From Microbacterium sp. LWO12-1.2 (GTDB taxonomy: Bacteria; Actinomycetota; Actinomycetes; Actinomycetales; Microbacteriaceae): 64,000 nucleotides of DNA. Below the pieces are notes generated by a model. The model did no database searches. It was not told the DNA's origin and was given only the letters and a program-made list of their open reading frames with translations. The stretch lies in NCBI RefSeq assembly GCF_040675875.1, contig NZ_JBEGII010000001.1, forward strand, positions 682,001 through 746,000, read 5' to 3'. Of this stretch, positions 24,783-32,452 are shown piece by piece (positions within the stretch are counted from its first letter, which is position 1; each line of letters starts with the position of its first letter). The position numbers were made by a program, and so were the translations under genes.

Positions 24783-25485
24783 GCCGGACGACTTCACCCG
24801 CCGTCGCGTCGGTCCGCAGCAGCCGTGCGGCCAGGGCGGCGGCTTCGGCGACCATCGCGGCGCGCAGCTGTCCGGCATCGCGATCGATCAGTTGCGCGTG
24901 CAGCCGCGGCCAGGCATCGTCCCGGTCGCGCTCATGCCCGTCGCGGCAGGCGAGGCACGGGGAGGCGCCGGGTCGGACGACCGGCCCGATGGTCACCGTG
25001 CCCCGCTCGAACGCCACCGGGAGGTGCGGAGTGTCGTCCCGGAGGTAGCGGGCGAACTGCATGGCGGCCGCGGCACCCTGCACCAGGACCACGGCGACAT
25101 CGTCGGGTGACGAGCGGTTCCCCGAGGTGACGTTCTCGTCGGCGAGCGCCTCCCGCATCCGGTATGCCGCACGCCCGTCGGTGATGTTCACGGATTCGAC
25201 CCATGCCGCATGAGGGGGTGGAGCGTCGTCCACGAGGAACGCGCCGAGCTGTGCGAGCAGCATCCGGGCTTCCCGTCGGGGTGCGCCGACGCCGTGTGCG
25301 ACGACGTCGAACGCGGATCGGCGGAACCCGGCGCGCATCCGTCCGATCAGCAACTCCACCCATGCCGCGGCGACCTCGATGCGGACGTCGCCGGCCATGC
25401 CGAGCTGGAGGGTGGTGTCGTCCCTCCACAGCAGTGGGACGTCGGGGTCCAGACGCGTCAAGGTCGTGGGGGAGAGCGGTGACAT
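24619..25485 (-). CDS. Orphan E1-like / TOMM leader-binding-type protein
   Basis: 288 aa. The second half resembles the C-protein of azole-forming cyclodehydratases (E1-like): GPVVRPGASPCLACRD, then RDDAWPRLHAQL, an Ala-rich helix, and a late ECRC; the four Cys (CxxC and CxC) would hold zinc. The N-terminal 90 residues could be the peptide-binding wing. No YcaO gene or precursor peptide is in the window, so an azole-peptide role is doubtful. From memory Rv3196 of M. tuberculosis sits in the same place. ATG 25485 has a CAGAAT hexamer six bases upstream. The 3' end overlaps the uvrD2-like gene by 164 bp. Confidence 0.68.
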   Translation of the reverse strand: MSPLSPTTLTRLDPDVPLLWRDDTTLQLGMAGDVRIEVAAAWVELLIGRMRAGFRRSAFDVVAHGVGAPRREARMLLAQLGAFLVDDAPPPHAAWVESVNITDGRAAYRMREALADENVTSGNRSSPDDVAVVLVQGAAAAMQFARYLRDDTPHLPVAFERGTVTIGPVVRPGASPCLACRDGHERDRDDAWPRLHAQLIDRDAGQLRAAMVAEAAALAARLLRTDATAGEVVRLSADGSRVWSAVTFHAECRCRALSFPSLPGTETEPVPLVPRTATSSEPGFALRA

Positions 25486-25501
25486 TCTCCGATTCTGAAG
25501 A

Positions 25502-25517
25502 CGCGACGCGTGTCGCG
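25502..25517. promoter_or_regulatory. Inverted repeat in the promoter of the E1-like gene
   Basis: CGCGAC-GCGT-GTCGCG: two 6-base arms around a 4-base centre, 17-32 bases before the predicted start of transcription at 25485. The position fits an operator over the -35 region. The binding protein is unknown. Confidence 0.3.
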
Positions 25518-25547
25518 GGACACCGATGGTGCATCCGTGGACAACTT

Positions 25548-25577
25548 AGCCCTCCTCCCGATCAGGGGAGGAGGGCT
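25548..25577 (-). terminator. Terminator of the Zincin_2 gene
   Basis: Twelve perfect pairs (AGCCCTCCTCCC with its complement) and a 6-base loop, 20 bases past the stop at 25598. Read leftward it is followed by AAGTTGT. It insulates the E1-like gene from the upstream unit. Confidence 0.72.
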
Positions 25578-25597
25578 CGTCGTTGCTCCCCGAGTGC

Positions 25598-27016
25598 TCA
25601 GACGGGTCGGTCGCCCTCGGGACGCTCATCGTCGGTGCCATCCGGCTCGTCGGCTTGCTCGGGAGTGGTGTCCGCCGATCCGGCGTCGGAGAAGTCGTCA
25701 CCGTCGAGGAGACGAGCGAGGGCTTCGTCGAACTCGTCGGCCACGGGCTGCTCGCCGCGTGCCGCGGCCTGCAGGCGGGCCACGAGGGCGGTCGGGTCAT
25801 CGATGTCCTCCGCGGTGGGCATCAGGTCCGGATAGTCCCACAGCGAGTCCCGACCGGCGATGCCCACGGCCTCGGTGACCGTCTTCCACATCGCCGACGC
25901 CTCACGGATGCGGCGGGGGCGCAGCTTCAACCCGACGAGGGCGCCGAGCGCGTCCTCCGCAGGGCCTCCCACCGCGCGACGGCGTCGTGCGGCCTCGGCG
26001 ATACGCGTGCTTTCGGGAAGGCGTGATGTCGCCTCGGCCGTGACGACGTCGACCCAACCGTCGATGGTGGCGATCAGGTTCTCGAGGCGGGCGAGCGACT
26101 CGCGCTGCGCCTCGGTCTGAGCGGGCAGCAGGGCACCGCCCTCGATCGCGGCACGCAGTTCCTCCGGGTTGGAGGGATCGAGCCGGCTCGCGACGTCCTC
26201 CAGCGCATCGACGTCGACCGTGACACCACGGGCGAAGTCGGTGATCTGGGCCATCACGTGCAGGTGGAGCCACTTCGCGTGGCGGTAGAGGCGCGCGTAG
26301 GCGAGCTCGCGGGTCGCCAGGTACAGGGCGATCTGGTCTTCGGGGATCTCGAGCCCCTCGCCGAAGGCCGTGAGATTCTGCGGGATGACCGCCGCGACAC
26401 CGGCGGGCAGGACCGGGATGCCCACGTCGCCGCCGGACACCACCTCGAGCGCGAGGTTGCCGAGCACCTGGCCGAACTGTGCGGCGAACACCGAGCCGCC
26501 CACGCCGCGCATGAGCTTTCCCGCTCCCTGCACGACTCCGCGCATCTCCTCGGGGACCTGCGTGTCCAGCGCGCTGGTGAGCGCGTCCGCGATGCTCGTC
26601 GAGACCGGGCCTGCGATCTCCTTCCACACCGGGAGCGTCTTCTCGACCCATTCCCCGCGGGTCATGGCGCTCGGGCTCTCCGCGAGCTCGGAGATCGTCG
26701 TCGCCTCGCCCAGCCACAGGTTCGCGAGCGCGAAGGAGTCCACCAGCGAGGTCCGGGATCCGTCGGTGATGCCCTGACCGTCGCGGTTGGCGATGTGGAG
26801 CGCCTGCCGCAGCGCGTTCTCCCAGGGGTCGCCGCCGAACGCACCCTGCAACTGCGACATGATCGTCTGCATCATCGCGGGATCGAACTGCATGCCCTCC
26901 ATGCCCTCGAAGGCGCCACGCAGTGCCTCCGGGTCGATGTCGCCACCGCCTTGGCCGGAGAGCATCTTCCGCAGGAATTCCTGGAAGTCCTCGGGTGTGG
27001 GGTCGTTGTCCGCCAT
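25598..27016 (-). CDS. Zincin_2 (DUF2342) family putative metalloprotease
   Basis: 472 aa. It matches the actinobacterial Zincin_2 group (Rv3195-like by position). There is an acidic N-terminus with an FLRKMLSG start, a Met-rich segment, the core helix near residue 240 and a long acidic tail from about 425. The helix where I expect an E-x-x-H metal site reads RELAYARLYRH, so the His position is Tyr (codon TAC); activity may be lost or the next His used. ATG 27016 follows GAGAGGG. Its promoter shares a -10 segment with the divergent PDZ-protease gene. Cytosolic; substrate unknown. Confidence 0.75.
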   Translation of the reverse strand: MADNDPTPEDFQEFLRKMLSGQGGGDIDPEALRGAFEGMEGMQFDPAMMQTIMSQLQGAFGGDPWENALRQALHIANRDGQGITDGSRTSLVDSFALANLWLGEATTISELAESPSAMTRGEWVEKTLPVWKEIAGPVSTSIADALTSALDTQVPEEMRGVVQGAGKLMRGVGGSVFAAQFGQVLGNLALEVVSGGDVGIPVLPAGVAAVIPQNLTAFGEGLEIPEDQIALYLATRELAYARLYRHAKWLHLHVMAQITDFARGVTVDVDALEDVASRLDPSNPEELRAAIEGGALLPAQTEAQRESLARLENLIATIDGWVDVVTAEATSRLPESTRIAEAARRRRAVGGPAEDALGALVGLKLRPRRIREASAMWKTVTEAVGIAGRDSLWDYPDLMPTAEDIDDPTALVARLQAAARGEQPVADEFDEALARLLDGDDFSDAGSADTTPEQADEPDGTDDERPEGDRPV

Positions 27017-27055
27017 GTCGATCGCCCTCTCAGTACGCCGTAAGCCTGCGGGATC

Positions 27056-27062
27056 TACGCTA
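27056..27062. promoter_or_regulatory. Overlapping divergent -10 boxes
   Basis: TACGCTA gives TACGCT rightward (27056-27061) and TAGCGT leftward (27062-27057). Predicted leaders are about 23 bases to ATG 27091 and 34 bases to ATG 27016. The two promoters cannot be open at the same time. Confidence 0.45.
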
Positions 27063-27090
27063 GTCACAGGTTTCTGCAGGTGACCCCGAC

Positions 27091-28221
27091 ATGGGCGAAT
27101 CGCTGTACGCCGCTCGCGAACGACGGAGGAATGCTGTGGATCGAACGCGGTCTGTGAAGCTCGGGCTGGGAGTCTGGGCGCTGATCGTCGCGCTCATCGC
27201 GCTGGTGGTGCTCACCTTCCTCCCGACGCCGTACGTGATCCAGCGGCCCGGGCCGGTGTACGACACCCTCGGAACCGCAGACGGTGCCGACGGCGAGCAG
27301 GTGCCGCTGATCCGCATCGAGGGCGCTGAGACGTTCGAGACCGCGGGCACGCTCGACCTCACCACCGTCCAGGTGGTCGGTAACCGCGAGCGCACGCCCA
27401 GCTGGTTCGAACTCGCATTGGCGTGGACGGATTCCTCGCGCGCGGTCGTGCCGCTGGACTCGGTGTTCCCCGAAGGCGTGACCAGCGAGCAGCGCGATGA
27501 GCGCAACGCCACGCTGATGGTGGATTCGCAGCACGAGGCGACCGCCGCGGCGCTGAACGAACTCGGCTACGACACCGGAGCGGAGGTCGTGGTCGTCGAG
27601 GCGGTCGACGACACGCCGGCCGCCGGTCTGCTCGAACCGAGCGACGTCATCACCGGCATCGACGGCGCCGACGTCACCTCCGCGAAGCAGCTCCGCACGG
27701 CGATCCAGGATGCCGGCGGCGACACGATCACCCTCACGGTCCTCCGTGACGGCGAGGAGCAGAGCGTCTCGATCACGCCGGAGAAGCACACCCAGGGCGA
27801 TGTCACGACGTGGCTGATCGGCATCACGCTGCGCACCGACTACGACTTCCCGATCGATGTCACCATCCAGCTCGACAACGTCGGCGGGCCGAGCGCGGGG
27901 ATGATGTTCGCACTCGGGATCATCGACACCCTGACCGAGGGCGAGCTCAACGGCGGAGAGAACGTCGCGGGCACCGGAACGATCGAGGCGGACGGCACCG
28001 TCGGGCCGATCGGCGGGATCCGTCAGAAGCTCTACGGGGCACGCGACGCCGGAGCGGCGTACTTCCTGGCGCCGGCATCGAACTGCGACGAGGTCGTCGG
28101 GCATGTGCCGGACGGTCTGCAGGTGATCCGCACAGCCACGCTGGACGAGTCCCTCGCTGCGCTCGACGTGATCGCCGAGGGCGGTGACGTCGCTGCGCTG
28201 CCGACATGCGCCGCGTCGTGA
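27091..28221 (+). CDS. PDZ-domain Lon-like serine protease (YlbL family)
   Basis: 376 aa. One membrane helix (about 24-44) anchors an extracytoplasmic PDZ domain (about 155-235) and a C-terminal Lon-type protease domain. The catalytic dyad is visible: Ser in GGPSAGMMF and Lys in IRQKLYGA. A small FLPTPYVIQRPGP segment just after the membrane helix is typical. Family members act at the outer face of the membrane. The gene is divergent from the Zincin_2 gene and 57 bases before the UPF0182 gene, the order I recall for Rv3195-Rv3194c-Rv3193c. Confidence 0.9.
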   Translation: MGESLYAARERRRNAVDRTRSVKLGLGVWALIVALIALVVLTFLPTPYVIQRPGPVYDTLGTADGADGEQVPLIRIEGAETFETAGTLDLTTVQVVGNRERTPSWFELALAWTDSSRAVVPLDSVFPEGVTSEQRDERNATLMVDSQHEATAAALNELGYDTGAEVVVVEAVDDTPAAGLLEPSDVITGIDGADVTSAKQLRTAIQDAGGDTITLTVLRDGEEQSVSITPEKHTQGDVTTWLIGITLRTDYDFPIDVTIQLDNVGGPSAGMMFALGIIDTLTEGELNGGENVAGTGTIEADGTVGPIGGIRQKLYGARDAGAAYFLAPASNCDEVVGHVPDGLQVIRTATLDESLAALDVIAEGGDVAALPTCAAS

Positions 28222-28266
28222 CCTCCCCGTGACCGGGATGACAGCCCCCGCCCAGTAAGGCATGCC

Positions 28267-28272
28267 TAGGAT
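28267..28272 (+). promoter_or_regulatory. -10 box for the UPF0182 gene (leaderless type)
   Basis: TAGGAT, six bases, then GTG 28279, which confirms this GTG as the start. Confidence 0.5.
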
Positions 28273-28278
28273 GGGGGA

Positions 28279-31200
28279 GTGACCTCGACCTCAGCTCAGA
28301 ACCCGGCCACGCCTCGAACGTCCCGACGTATTCTCGGCATCTCACTGGTGATCATCGCCGCGTTGATCGCGGTGTTCTTCGTCTTCGCATCGCTGTACAC
28401 GGAATTCCTCTGGTTCGACCAGGTCGGATTCACCGGTGTGTTGACGACGCAGTGGATCGCGACGGCGGTGATGTTCGTCGTCGGATTCCTGGCCATGGCC
28501 GTTCCGTTGTTCGTGGTGATCCAGCTCGCCTACCGCCTGCGCCCTGTTTATGTGCGGCTGAGTTCGCAGCTCGACCGGTACCAGGAGGTCATCGAGCCTC
28601 TGCGCCGCTTGGCCATGTGGGGGATGCCCATCTTCTTCGGACTCTTCGCCGGCTTCGCCGCGGCGGGCAACTGGAAGACCGTGTGGCTCTGGGCCAATGG
28701 CGTGGCGACCTCCACGGTCGACCCGGAGTTCGGCATCGACACCGGTTTCTACATGTTCGCGATGCCGTTCTACTCGATGCTCCTCGCGTTCGTCTCCGCC
28801 ATCCTCTTGCTGAGCCTGCTGGTCACCGCGCTGGTGTCCTACCTCTACGGTGCGGTGCAGATCGGCCAGGGCGAGCTGCGCATCTCGAAGTCCGCGCGCA
28901 TTCAGCTGGCCGTCATCGCCGGTCTCTACCTGCTCGTGCAGGCTGTCAGCCTCTGGCTCGACCGGTACAAGACGCTCGTCGCCCCGGATGACCGCATCAC
29001 CGGTGCTGCGTACACCGGCGTGAACGCGACGATTCCCGGTCTCGCGATCATCGCCATCATCGCCGCGCTCGTTGCCGTGCTGTTCTTCGTCACCGCGGTC
29101 ATCGGCCGCTGGCGGTTCCCGCTCGCGGCGACCGCGCTGCTGATCGTGGCATCCCTCGTCGTCGGTGTCGGCTACCCGTGGGTCGTCACGACGTTCCAGG
29201 TCAAGCCGAACCAGAACGCCTATCAGGCGGAGTACTACCAGCGGAACATCGACGGCACCAAGGAGGCCTACGACGTCGCTGACCTCGAGACCACCTCGTT
29301 CCAGGCCGAGACGGATGCCGAGGCAGGACAGCTCCGCGAAGACGCCGACACCACGGCGTCGATCCGCATCATGGACCCCAAGGTCATCAGCCCGACCGTG
29401 CGTCAGCTCGAGCAGTACCGTGCGTACTACCAGTTCGAGGAGACGCTCGACGTCGACCGCTACGAGATCAACGGCGAGATGCAGGACACCGTCGTGGCCG
29501 TCCGTGACCTCGACATCACCAAGCTCGGCGACGGCGACAACTGGAACAACCGCGTCGCGGTCTACACCCACGGCTACGGCCTGGTGGCGGCAGCGGGCAA
29601 CCAGCGTACGTCCGACGGCGAGCCGGTGTTCCTCGAGCGTGGCATCCCCTCTGCGGGCTTCCTGACCGACCGCGAGAACTTCGAGCCGCGCGTGTACTTC
29701 GGCGAGAACTCCCCGGAGTACTCGATCGTCGGTGCGCCGGAATCCTCGGCCCCGGCCGAGATCGACTACCCGCGCGGCAAGGACGGGTCCAACGAGACCA
29801 AGACGACCTTCAACGGCGACGGCGGCCCGAAGATCGGCGACACGTTCACGAAGCTGCTGTATGCGCTGAAGTTCCAGTCCGAGCAGATCCTGTTCTCGAA
29901 CCTCGTGAACGAGGATTCGCAGATCCTGTACGACCGTGACCCGAAGACCCGTGTGCAGAAGGTCGCGCCGTACCTCGAGCTCGACAGCGACCCGTACCCG
30001 AGCGTGGTCGACGGCCGGATCGTCTGGATCGTCGACGGATACACGACGAGCGCGACGTACCCGTACTCGACCAGCGTCAGCCTCTCCGAGGCGATCGCCG
30101 ACTCCAACGTCCCGACGCCTACTCTCGCGATCGACGACATCAACTACATCCGCAACTCGGTCAAGGCGACCGTGGACGCGTATGACGGCTCGGTGACGCT
30201 GTACGCGTGGGATGACGAGGACCCGGTGCTCAAGACCTGGCAGAACGTCTACCCGTCGACCGTGAAGCCGATCAGCGACATGTCCGGCGAGCTGATGAGC
30301 CACGTCCGCTACCCGACCGATCTGTTCAAGGTGCAGCGCGATGTGCTCGGTGTCTATCACATCGACAACGCGAACTCGTTCGCTCAGCAGGACAACCGCT
30401 GGCAGACGCCGAACGATCCGCGCAGCGACGCGATGCTGCAGCCGCCGTACTACCTCACGATGAAGATGCCCGGTCAGGACTCGGCACGGTTCTCGATGTT
30501 CTCCACGTTCATCCCTGCCTCGCAGGGCGCGGGAAGCACCCGTGACGTCCTGATGGGCTATCTCGCGGTCGACTCAGACGCGGGATCGGAGAAGGGCGTG
30601 AAGGGCGAAGGCTACGGCCAGCTGCGCATGCTCGAGATCAACGACGACACCACGGTGCCGGGCCCCGGGCAGGTGCAGAACACCTACAACTCGGATACAT
30701 CGGTCGTGCCGCAGCTGAACCTGCTGCAGCAGGGCGAGTCGCAAGTGATCTACGGAAACCTCCTGACCCTCCCGGTCGGTGGTGGTCTGCTCTACGTGCA
30801 GCCGGTGTACGTGCAGTCCTCCGAGGGCACGCAGCTCCCGCGCCTGCAGAAGGTGCTGGTCGCCTTCGGTGACCGGGTCGCTTTCGAAGACACGCTCACC
30901 GCGGCGCTCGACACGCTGTTCGGCGGCGACTCGGGAGCCACGGGCGGCGATGAAGAGGTCGAGCCGTCCGACCCGGACGCGGACCCCGGTACGGATCCCG
31001 ATGCCGATCCGGACGCGGGGCAGACGCCCGCTCAGCCGACGGACGAGCAGGCAGCGGCACTCTCCGCCGCGCAGCAGGCCCTCCTCGACCGTGACGCCGC
31101 CCTCAAGGCAGGCGACCTGGAGAAGTTCGGCGAGGCGGACAAGCGCCTCACCGCCGCCGTCCAGAAGCTTCTGGAGCTGGAGGCGGCCGCAGGGGAGTGA
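28279..31200 (+). CDS. UPF0182 family large membrane protein
   Basis: 973 aa. About seven membrane helices lie in residues 18-310, then a large extracytoplasmic region to about 900 and an acidic Asp/Pro/Ala tail with a final helical segment. The LWFDQVGF element after the first helix and the RNIDGTKEAYDV segment are marks of UPF0182, a family common in Actinobacteria with no assigned function. The start is GTG after a TAGGAT box. A strong hairpin follows the stop. The acidic low-complexity segment (about 910-935) is rich in Asp-Pro pairs. Confidence 0.9.
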   Translation: MTSTSAQNPATPRTSRRILGISLVIIAALIAVFFVFASLYTEFLWFDQVGFTGVLTTQWIATAVMFVVGFLAMAVPLFVVIQLAYRLRPVYVRLSSQLDRYQEVIEPLRRLAMWGMPIFFGLFAGFAAAGNWKTVWLWANGVATSTVDPEFGIDTGFYMFAMPFYSMLLAFVSAILLLSLLVTALVSYLYGAVQIGQGELRISKSARIQLAVIAGLYLLVQAVSLWLDRYKTLVAPDDRITGAAYTGVNATIPGLAIIAIIAALVAVLFFVTAVIGRWRFPLAATALLIVASLVVGVGYPWVVTTFQVKPNQNAYQAEYYQRNIDGTKEAYDVADLETTSFQAETDAEAGQLREDADTTASIRIMDPKVISPTVRQLEQYRAYYQFEETLDVDRYEINGEMQDTVVAVRDLDITKLGDGDNWNNRVAVYTHGYGLVAAAGNQRTSDGEPVFLERGIPSAGFLTDRENFEPRVYFGENSPEYSIVGAPESSAPAEIDYPRGKDGSNETKTTFNGDGGPKIGDTFTKLLYALKFQSEQILFSNLVNEDSQILYDRDPKTRVQKVAPYLELDSDPYPSVVDGRIVWIVDGYTTSATYPYSTSVSLSEAIADSNVPTPTLAIDDINYIRNSVKATVDAYDGSVTLYAWDDEDPVLKTWQNVYPSTVKPISDMSGELMSHVRYPTDLFKVQRDVLGVYHIDNANSFAQQDNRWQTPNDPRSDAMLQPPYYLTMKMPGQDSARFSMFSTFIPASQGAGSTRDVLMGYLAVDSDAGSEKGVKGEGYGQLRMLEINDDTTVPGPGQVQNTYNSDTSVVPQLNLLQQGESQVIYGNLLTLPVGGGLLYVQPVYVQSSEGTQLPRLQKVLVAFGDRVAFEDTLTAALDTLFGGDSGATGGDEEVEPSDPDADPGTDPDADPDAGQTPAQPTDEQAAALSAAQQALLDRDAALKAGDLEKFGEADKRLTAAVQKLLELEAAAGE

Positions 31201-31217
31201 TCCTCCTGCGTCGATGA

Positions 31218-31250
31218 CGAATGGGCGTCCCCCTCGGGGGCGCCCATTCG
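31218..31250 (+). terminator. Terminator of the UPF0182 gene
   Basis: A 15-pair stem (one T-G pair) with a 3-base loop, 17 bases after the stop. The stem begins CGAATGGGCG. No T tract follows. Confidence 0.72.
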
Positions 31251-31384
31251 CGTGTCCGGGCGCTGCACCTCGGCGCCGCGAGATATGCGTGTCTGCACTG
31301 CCTGAGGGGTCAGGACATGCCGAGCCGACGGGCTCGCGGACGGCGTGTCGTGACTCTTCGCCGATGGGCCGTTCGCTCCGGCCC

Positions 31385-31428
31385 AGAGTCCACAGGACAA
31401 AGCAGAAGAGTCCACAGGACAAAGCAGA
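31385..31428. repeat. Two tandem copies of a 22-base unit
   Basis: Bases 31385-31406 and 31407-31428 are identical (AGAGTCCACAGGACAAAGCA plus GA). They sit just left of the tRNA terminator, whose left arm starts inside the second copy. This looks like a recent slippage duplication. Confidence 0.85.
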
Positions 31429-31459
31429 AGGCCCGGATCCTTGCGGATCCGGGCCTTCT
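31426..31459 (-). terminator. Terminator of initiator tRNA
   Basis: Fifteen perfect pairs (AGAAGGCCCGGATCC with its complement) and a 4-base loop, 15 bases beyond the tRNA 3' end. Leftward it is followed by GCTTTGT. Confidence 0.75.
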
Positions 31460-31474
31460 TGTGTCGCATTCTCG

Positions 31475-31548
31475 TTGCGGGGACAGGATTTGAACCTGCG
31501 ACCTCCGGGTTATGAGCCCGGCGAGCTACCGAACTGCTCCACCCCGCG
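31475..31548 (-). tRNA. tRNA-fMet (anticodon CAT)
   Basis: A 74-base cloverleaf with no encoded CCA. The acceptor CGCGGGG pairs with CCCCGC leaving C1 opposite A72, and the anticodon stem has three G-C pairs around CTCATAA. Both are initiator-specific features and exclude elongator Met. The T loop GGTTCAAATCC is standard. The transcript probably starts a few bases upstream and ends at the 31426-31459 hairpin. Several ORFs crossing it are spurious. Confidence 0.96.
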
Positions 31549-31559
31549 GCACAAGAGAT

Positions 31560-31565
31560 AGCCTA
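31560..31565 (-). promoter_or_regulatory. -10 box for the initiator tRNA
   Basis: TAGGCT on the minus strand, 11 bases before the mature 5' end of the tRNA. Confidence 0.45.
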
Positions 31566-31628
31566 ACACGGGTTTCGGGAGTGCGCGAATCGGGGCGGGT
31601 GCTCGACGGATAGGGGAAGATGAGGAAC

Positions 31629-32438
31629 ATGTCCGAGCGCTCCGCCGTCCCCGTCGCCGTCTGCCAGTTCGCGCCCTCTGCCTCCCGAGCGGACAACCTC
31701 GAACGCATCGCCGAGCTCACCGCGGAAGCGGCAGGACGCGGCGCACGGCTGATCGTCTTCCCCGAGTACGCGAGCTACTTCGTGGATCCGATGGATGCGA
31801 GTCTCGCGGTGAACGCCGAGACGCTCGACGGCGACTTCGTGACGACGCTCACCGCCTTGGCGGGGGAGTACGGGGTCGTGATCGTCGCGGGGCTCGTGGA
31901 GCGGGCATCCGATGATCACCGTGTCCGCAACGCCGTGGTCGCCGTGCGCGGTGACGGGCTGCTCGCGGTGTACCGCAAGCAGCACCTGTACGACGCGTTC
32001 GGCCAGGCCGAGTCGGAGTGGGTGGAAGCGGGAGATGTCGGCACCGCGGTGACGTTTGAGCTGGGCGGCCTGCGGTTCGGACTGATGACCTGCTACGACC
32101 TGCGTTTCCCCGAGGTCGCCCGCACTCTGATGGATGCTGATGCCGATGTGCTGGTCGTGCCGGCGGAGTGGGTCAGGGGGCCGCTCAAAGAACACCACTG
32201 GACCACGCTGCTCGCCGCACGTGCGATCGAGAACACCGCGTACGTCGTGGCCGCCGACCACCCGGCCCCGACCGGCGTGGGGCATTCCCAGATCATCGAT
32301 CCGCAGGGCGTCGTGCTCGCCGGGGTCGGCGTGGCGGAGGGCATCGCGATCAGCGTCGTGGAGCGCGATGTGATCGAGCGAGTGCGCTCCACGAACCCTT
32401 CCCTGCGGGTCCGCAGATACGCCGTCGTGCCCCGCTGA
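31629..32438 (+). CDS. Carbon-nitrogen hydrolase (nitrilase superfamily)
   Basis: 269 aa, cytosolic. Members cleave C-N bonds of amides, with a Glu-Lys-Cys triad. All three are seen: Glu in VFPEYA, Lys in YRKQHLYD and Cys in MTCYDLRFPE. Length and the RFPEVAR segment resemble the Nit/omega-amidase type, but the substrate cannot be assigned. ATG 31629 is preceded by GAGGAA; ATG 31620 is an in-frame alternative. The gene is convergent with the aminotransferase, 9 bases apart, with a hairpin across both stops. Confidence 0.88.
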   Translation: MSERSAVPVAVCQFAPSASRADNLERIAELTAEAAGRGARLIVFPEYASYFVDPMDASLAVNAETLDGDFVTTLTALAGEYGVVIVAGLVERASDDHRVRNAVVAVRGDGLLAVYRKQHLYDAFGQAESEWVEAGDVGTAVTFELGGLRFGLMTCYDLRFPEVARTLMDADADVLVVPAEWVRGPLKEHHWTTLLAARAIENTAYVVAADHPAPTGVGHSQIIDPQGVVLAGVGVAEGIAISVVERDVIERVRSTNPSLRVRRYAVVPR

Positions 32439-32452
32439 GGGGCCTTCTCAGC
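32434..32452. terminator. Short two-way hairpin over both stop codons
   Basis: GCTGAG pairs with CTCAGC around a 7-base loop. The two arms contain the TGA of the hydrolase and the reverse TCA of the aminotransferase. Confidence 0.4.

Noticed and set aside
24619..25485. A full azole-peptide (TOMM) cluster around the E1-like gene.
   Set aside because: No YcaO, dehydrogenase, transporter or precursor gene lies nearby; all neighbours have other clear identities.
28342..30360. A leftward ORF of 672 codons inside the UPF0182 gene.
   Set aside because: Hydrophilic antisense composition with no domain; the UPF0182 frame has clear membrane helices.
30779..31561. A rightward ORF ending with a segment like GQDLNLRPPGYEPGE across the tRNA.
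   Set aside because: This peptide is the well-known translation of tRNA antisense sequence; the frame is a shadow of UPF0182 and crosses two terminators and tRNA-fMet.
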